Positions 62,976-64,000 of a stretch of 64,000 nucleotides of DNA are shown piece by piece. Position numbers and translations under genes: made by a program. The notes below the pieces were generated by a model. That model saw only the letters and a list, made by a program, of their open reading frames with translations, did not search any database and was not told the DNA's origin. This DNA comes from Sphingomonas_O sp046153865 (GTDB lineage: Bacteria; Pseudomonadota; Alphaproteobacteria; Sphingomonadales; Sphingomonadaceae). How positions within the stretch are numbered: the first letter of the stretch is position 1; every line of letters begins with the position of its first letter. The stretch covers positions 1 through 64,000 of the forward strand of contig JBJXFA010000056.1 of assembly GCA_046153865.1 (NCBI GenBank). Direction: 5' to 3'.

Positions 62976-64000
62976 ATGTGCAGAATTCGGCGAGTGGGAG
63001 GGTGGCTGTTGGCAATGGCACTTGGTGTCCTCGCCACTCCGCCGGTTGCTGTAGCCCAGCCTAGCCAGACGGCCAAGCCTGTCCTGCCGGCCAAAGCTGC
63101 GCCATCCGGCGCTGCGGCCGAGCGGGTGGCGGGCGGCTACGTCCTTGTGCCGATCAGTGATCTGGCCTTGGTAACGAAGGCGGCTCCGAACGGCGGCATC
63201 GCGAAAAGGGCCGACTGGGGCGCATCCATCGCCGCAGTCGCTGGTGCCGTTATGTGGCCGCTTGTCACATTATTCCTAGTCCTAACGGCGCTGCGGGCGC
63301 CACAAATCCAAGTCTTGTTTAACTTCCTCAATCGCAGGACCAGCCAGATCGCTATCCTCGGTGTGGAGATCAAGCTCAACGACGCGGCCGAAGCCACTAT
63401 CGACGACTTGAAGACGCTCGTCGGGAAAGTTCCCCAATCGCACGAAGCCTGGGTTCACAACACCCATCTCCTTGAACAATTTCGCAACGTCATCGTTGAG
63501 CTGCAGGCCTACCTGGTGGCCCATCACCCCGGCTATCCACGTGCTTTGTGCGACGCAGTAGAGCTCAAGAAGCTCCGATTCACCCTGCACGTGCCGGACA
63601 TCGTTTTCAGCCACAGCCTGCGCCAGCTCGTAGATTATAGGGGATACAGTCGCGGCGGTGCAGGTCGTCTGTTTTCGGTCCGACGTGGGATTATTGGGCT
63701 GGCTTGGCGGGCCCAGACGAGCCAATACCAAGCCCGCGATTTCAACGCAGACGAGCTGGTCAAGCTCTGGGGCATGACTCGGCTAGAAGCTCTCGACACC
63801 TCGAGCGAAAAATCCTTACTCTTGGCTTTCGTGCTGAAGGGGCGCCGGAATCAGCCGGTCGGCCTGCTTTATGTAGACGGTGATGTTCCTGAATTCTTCA
63901 AGGCAGAACGCATCGGTACGTTAGGCGCGGACCAAGTTTTTGCAGAGATTGATCAACGGGTTGCCAATTTAGCCACAACGAGTGGGCTGACCGCCTCGCT
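62976..64000 (+). CDS. Membrane protein with GAF-like domain, 3' truncated by window
   Basis: Open without a stop to the right edge, at least 341 codons. ATG 62976 (GAGG upstream) gives signal peptide MCRIRRVGGWLLAMALGVLA; ATG 62931 is possible. Order: signal, Ala/Pro-rich segment, VAGGYVLVPISDLALV, a membrane helix (WGASIAAVAGAVMWPLVTLFLVLTAL), a charged helical linker (ILGVEIKLNDAAEATIDDLK), and a helical part. A domain then starts VRRGIIGLAWRAQ and runs through LVKLWGMTRLEAL, SLLLAFVLKGRR and PVGLLYVDGDVPEFF, which reads like a GAF sensor fold. First intact cargo gene of the tRNA-Gly element. No named family; possible sensor or effector of a defence or signalling locus (inference). Confidence 0.8.
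   Translation, partial: MCRIRRVGGWLLAMALGVLATPPVAVAQPSQTAKPVLPAKAAPSGAAAERVAGGYVLVPISDLALVTKAAPNGGIAKRADWGASIAAVAGAVMWPLVTLFLVLTALRAPQIQVLFNFLNRRTSQIAILGVEIKLNDAAEATIDDLKTLVGKVPQSHEAWVHNTHLLEQFRNVIVELQAYLVAHHPGYPRALCDAVELKKLRFTLHVPDIVFSHSLRQLVDYRGYSRGGAGRLFSVRRGIIGLAWRAQTSQYQARDFNADELVKLWGMTRLEALDTSSEKSLLLAFVLKGRRNQPVGLLYVDGDVPEFFKAERIGTLGADQVFAEIDQRVANLATTSGLTAS

Noticed and set aside
63282..63731. Minus-strand open frames at 62891-63731
   Set aside because: They are shadows of the large plus-strand gene that has a signal peptide and a continuous frame to the window edge.

Overview
The window is a high-GC chromosome segment from an alphaproteobacterium, very probably a member of the Sphingomonadales (Sphingomonas-like). 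The evidence is a PEPxxWA-type C-terminal sorting signal, the rplM/rpsI and ruvCAB/tolQRAB-pal gene types, GapR and DUF465/DUF1244 proteins, a GTTC-N7-GTTC SOS box of the alphaproteobacterial type, and several sphingomonad-style intergenic repeats. Most of it is core genome. The last 3.4 kb, beyond a tRNA-Gly gene, is the start of an integrated element.

Layout. 1-530: 3' part of folK and tRNA-Lys. 660-3340: cobalamin riboswitch, btuB and a small membrane protein that is a candidate BtuM-type B12 importer. 3340-7690: S-formylglutathione hydrolase, flavin reductase, a short PhaE-like protein with class III PHA synthase, acetyltransferase, alpha/beta hydrolase. 7570-15530: exported proteins, two tandem TerC proteins, a nuclease-fold protein with a glycosyltransferase, a PadR regulator and rarA. 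15600-19700: an exosortase-sorted GDSL hydrolase, tRNA-Thr, a Crp/Fnr regulator, ppa. 19780-21730: an ECF sigma/NrsF/DUF1223 regulon with matching promoters. 21760-24660: ctaA, rplM-rpsI, diguanylate cyclase. 24650-33220: gpmA, pyk, a carboxypeptidase, rpmJ, gapR and two toxin-antitoxin pairs. 33270-41540: yebC, ruvC, a LexA box, ruvA, an L,D-transpeptidase, an embedded TA pair, ruvB, then tolQRAB-pal. 41550-51440: small exported proteins, an isoaspartyl peptidase broken by an amber codon, ispG, a fourth TA pair, an EamA permease and an M16 peptidase. 51440-52110: a long non-coding gap with a near-consensus promoter. 52115-59600: purEK and an RDD/SpoIIM/DUF58/MoxR/DUF4350/DUF4129 envelope cluster. 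60490-64000: tRNA-Gly, a P4-type integrase, the tail of a second integrase, AT-richer relic DNA, and a membrane protein with a GAF-like domain that runs off the right edge.

How genes work together: the B12 riboswitch should control uptake of the vitamin across the outer membrane and possibly the inner one. The SOS box upstream of ruvA places ruvA, an L,D-transpeptidase, a HicB/ParE toxin-antitoxin pair and ruvB in one likely damage-induced operon, with ruvB translationally coupled to the toxin. The sigma factor, its NrsF membrane regulator and the DUF1223 protein share a GTAACC-N16-CGTA promoter pattern, so the system looks autoregulated.

The most novel-looking items are the chimeric antitoxin inside the ruv operon, the double integrase scar at tRNA-Gly with the unclassified GAF-like membrane protein behind it, the putative non-coding transcript at about 51.6 kb, and mobile palindromic repeats that sit in frame inside rarA (and probably folK) and supply the ribosome binding site of ruvC. 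All functions are read from sequence motifs and memory of families; no search was run.
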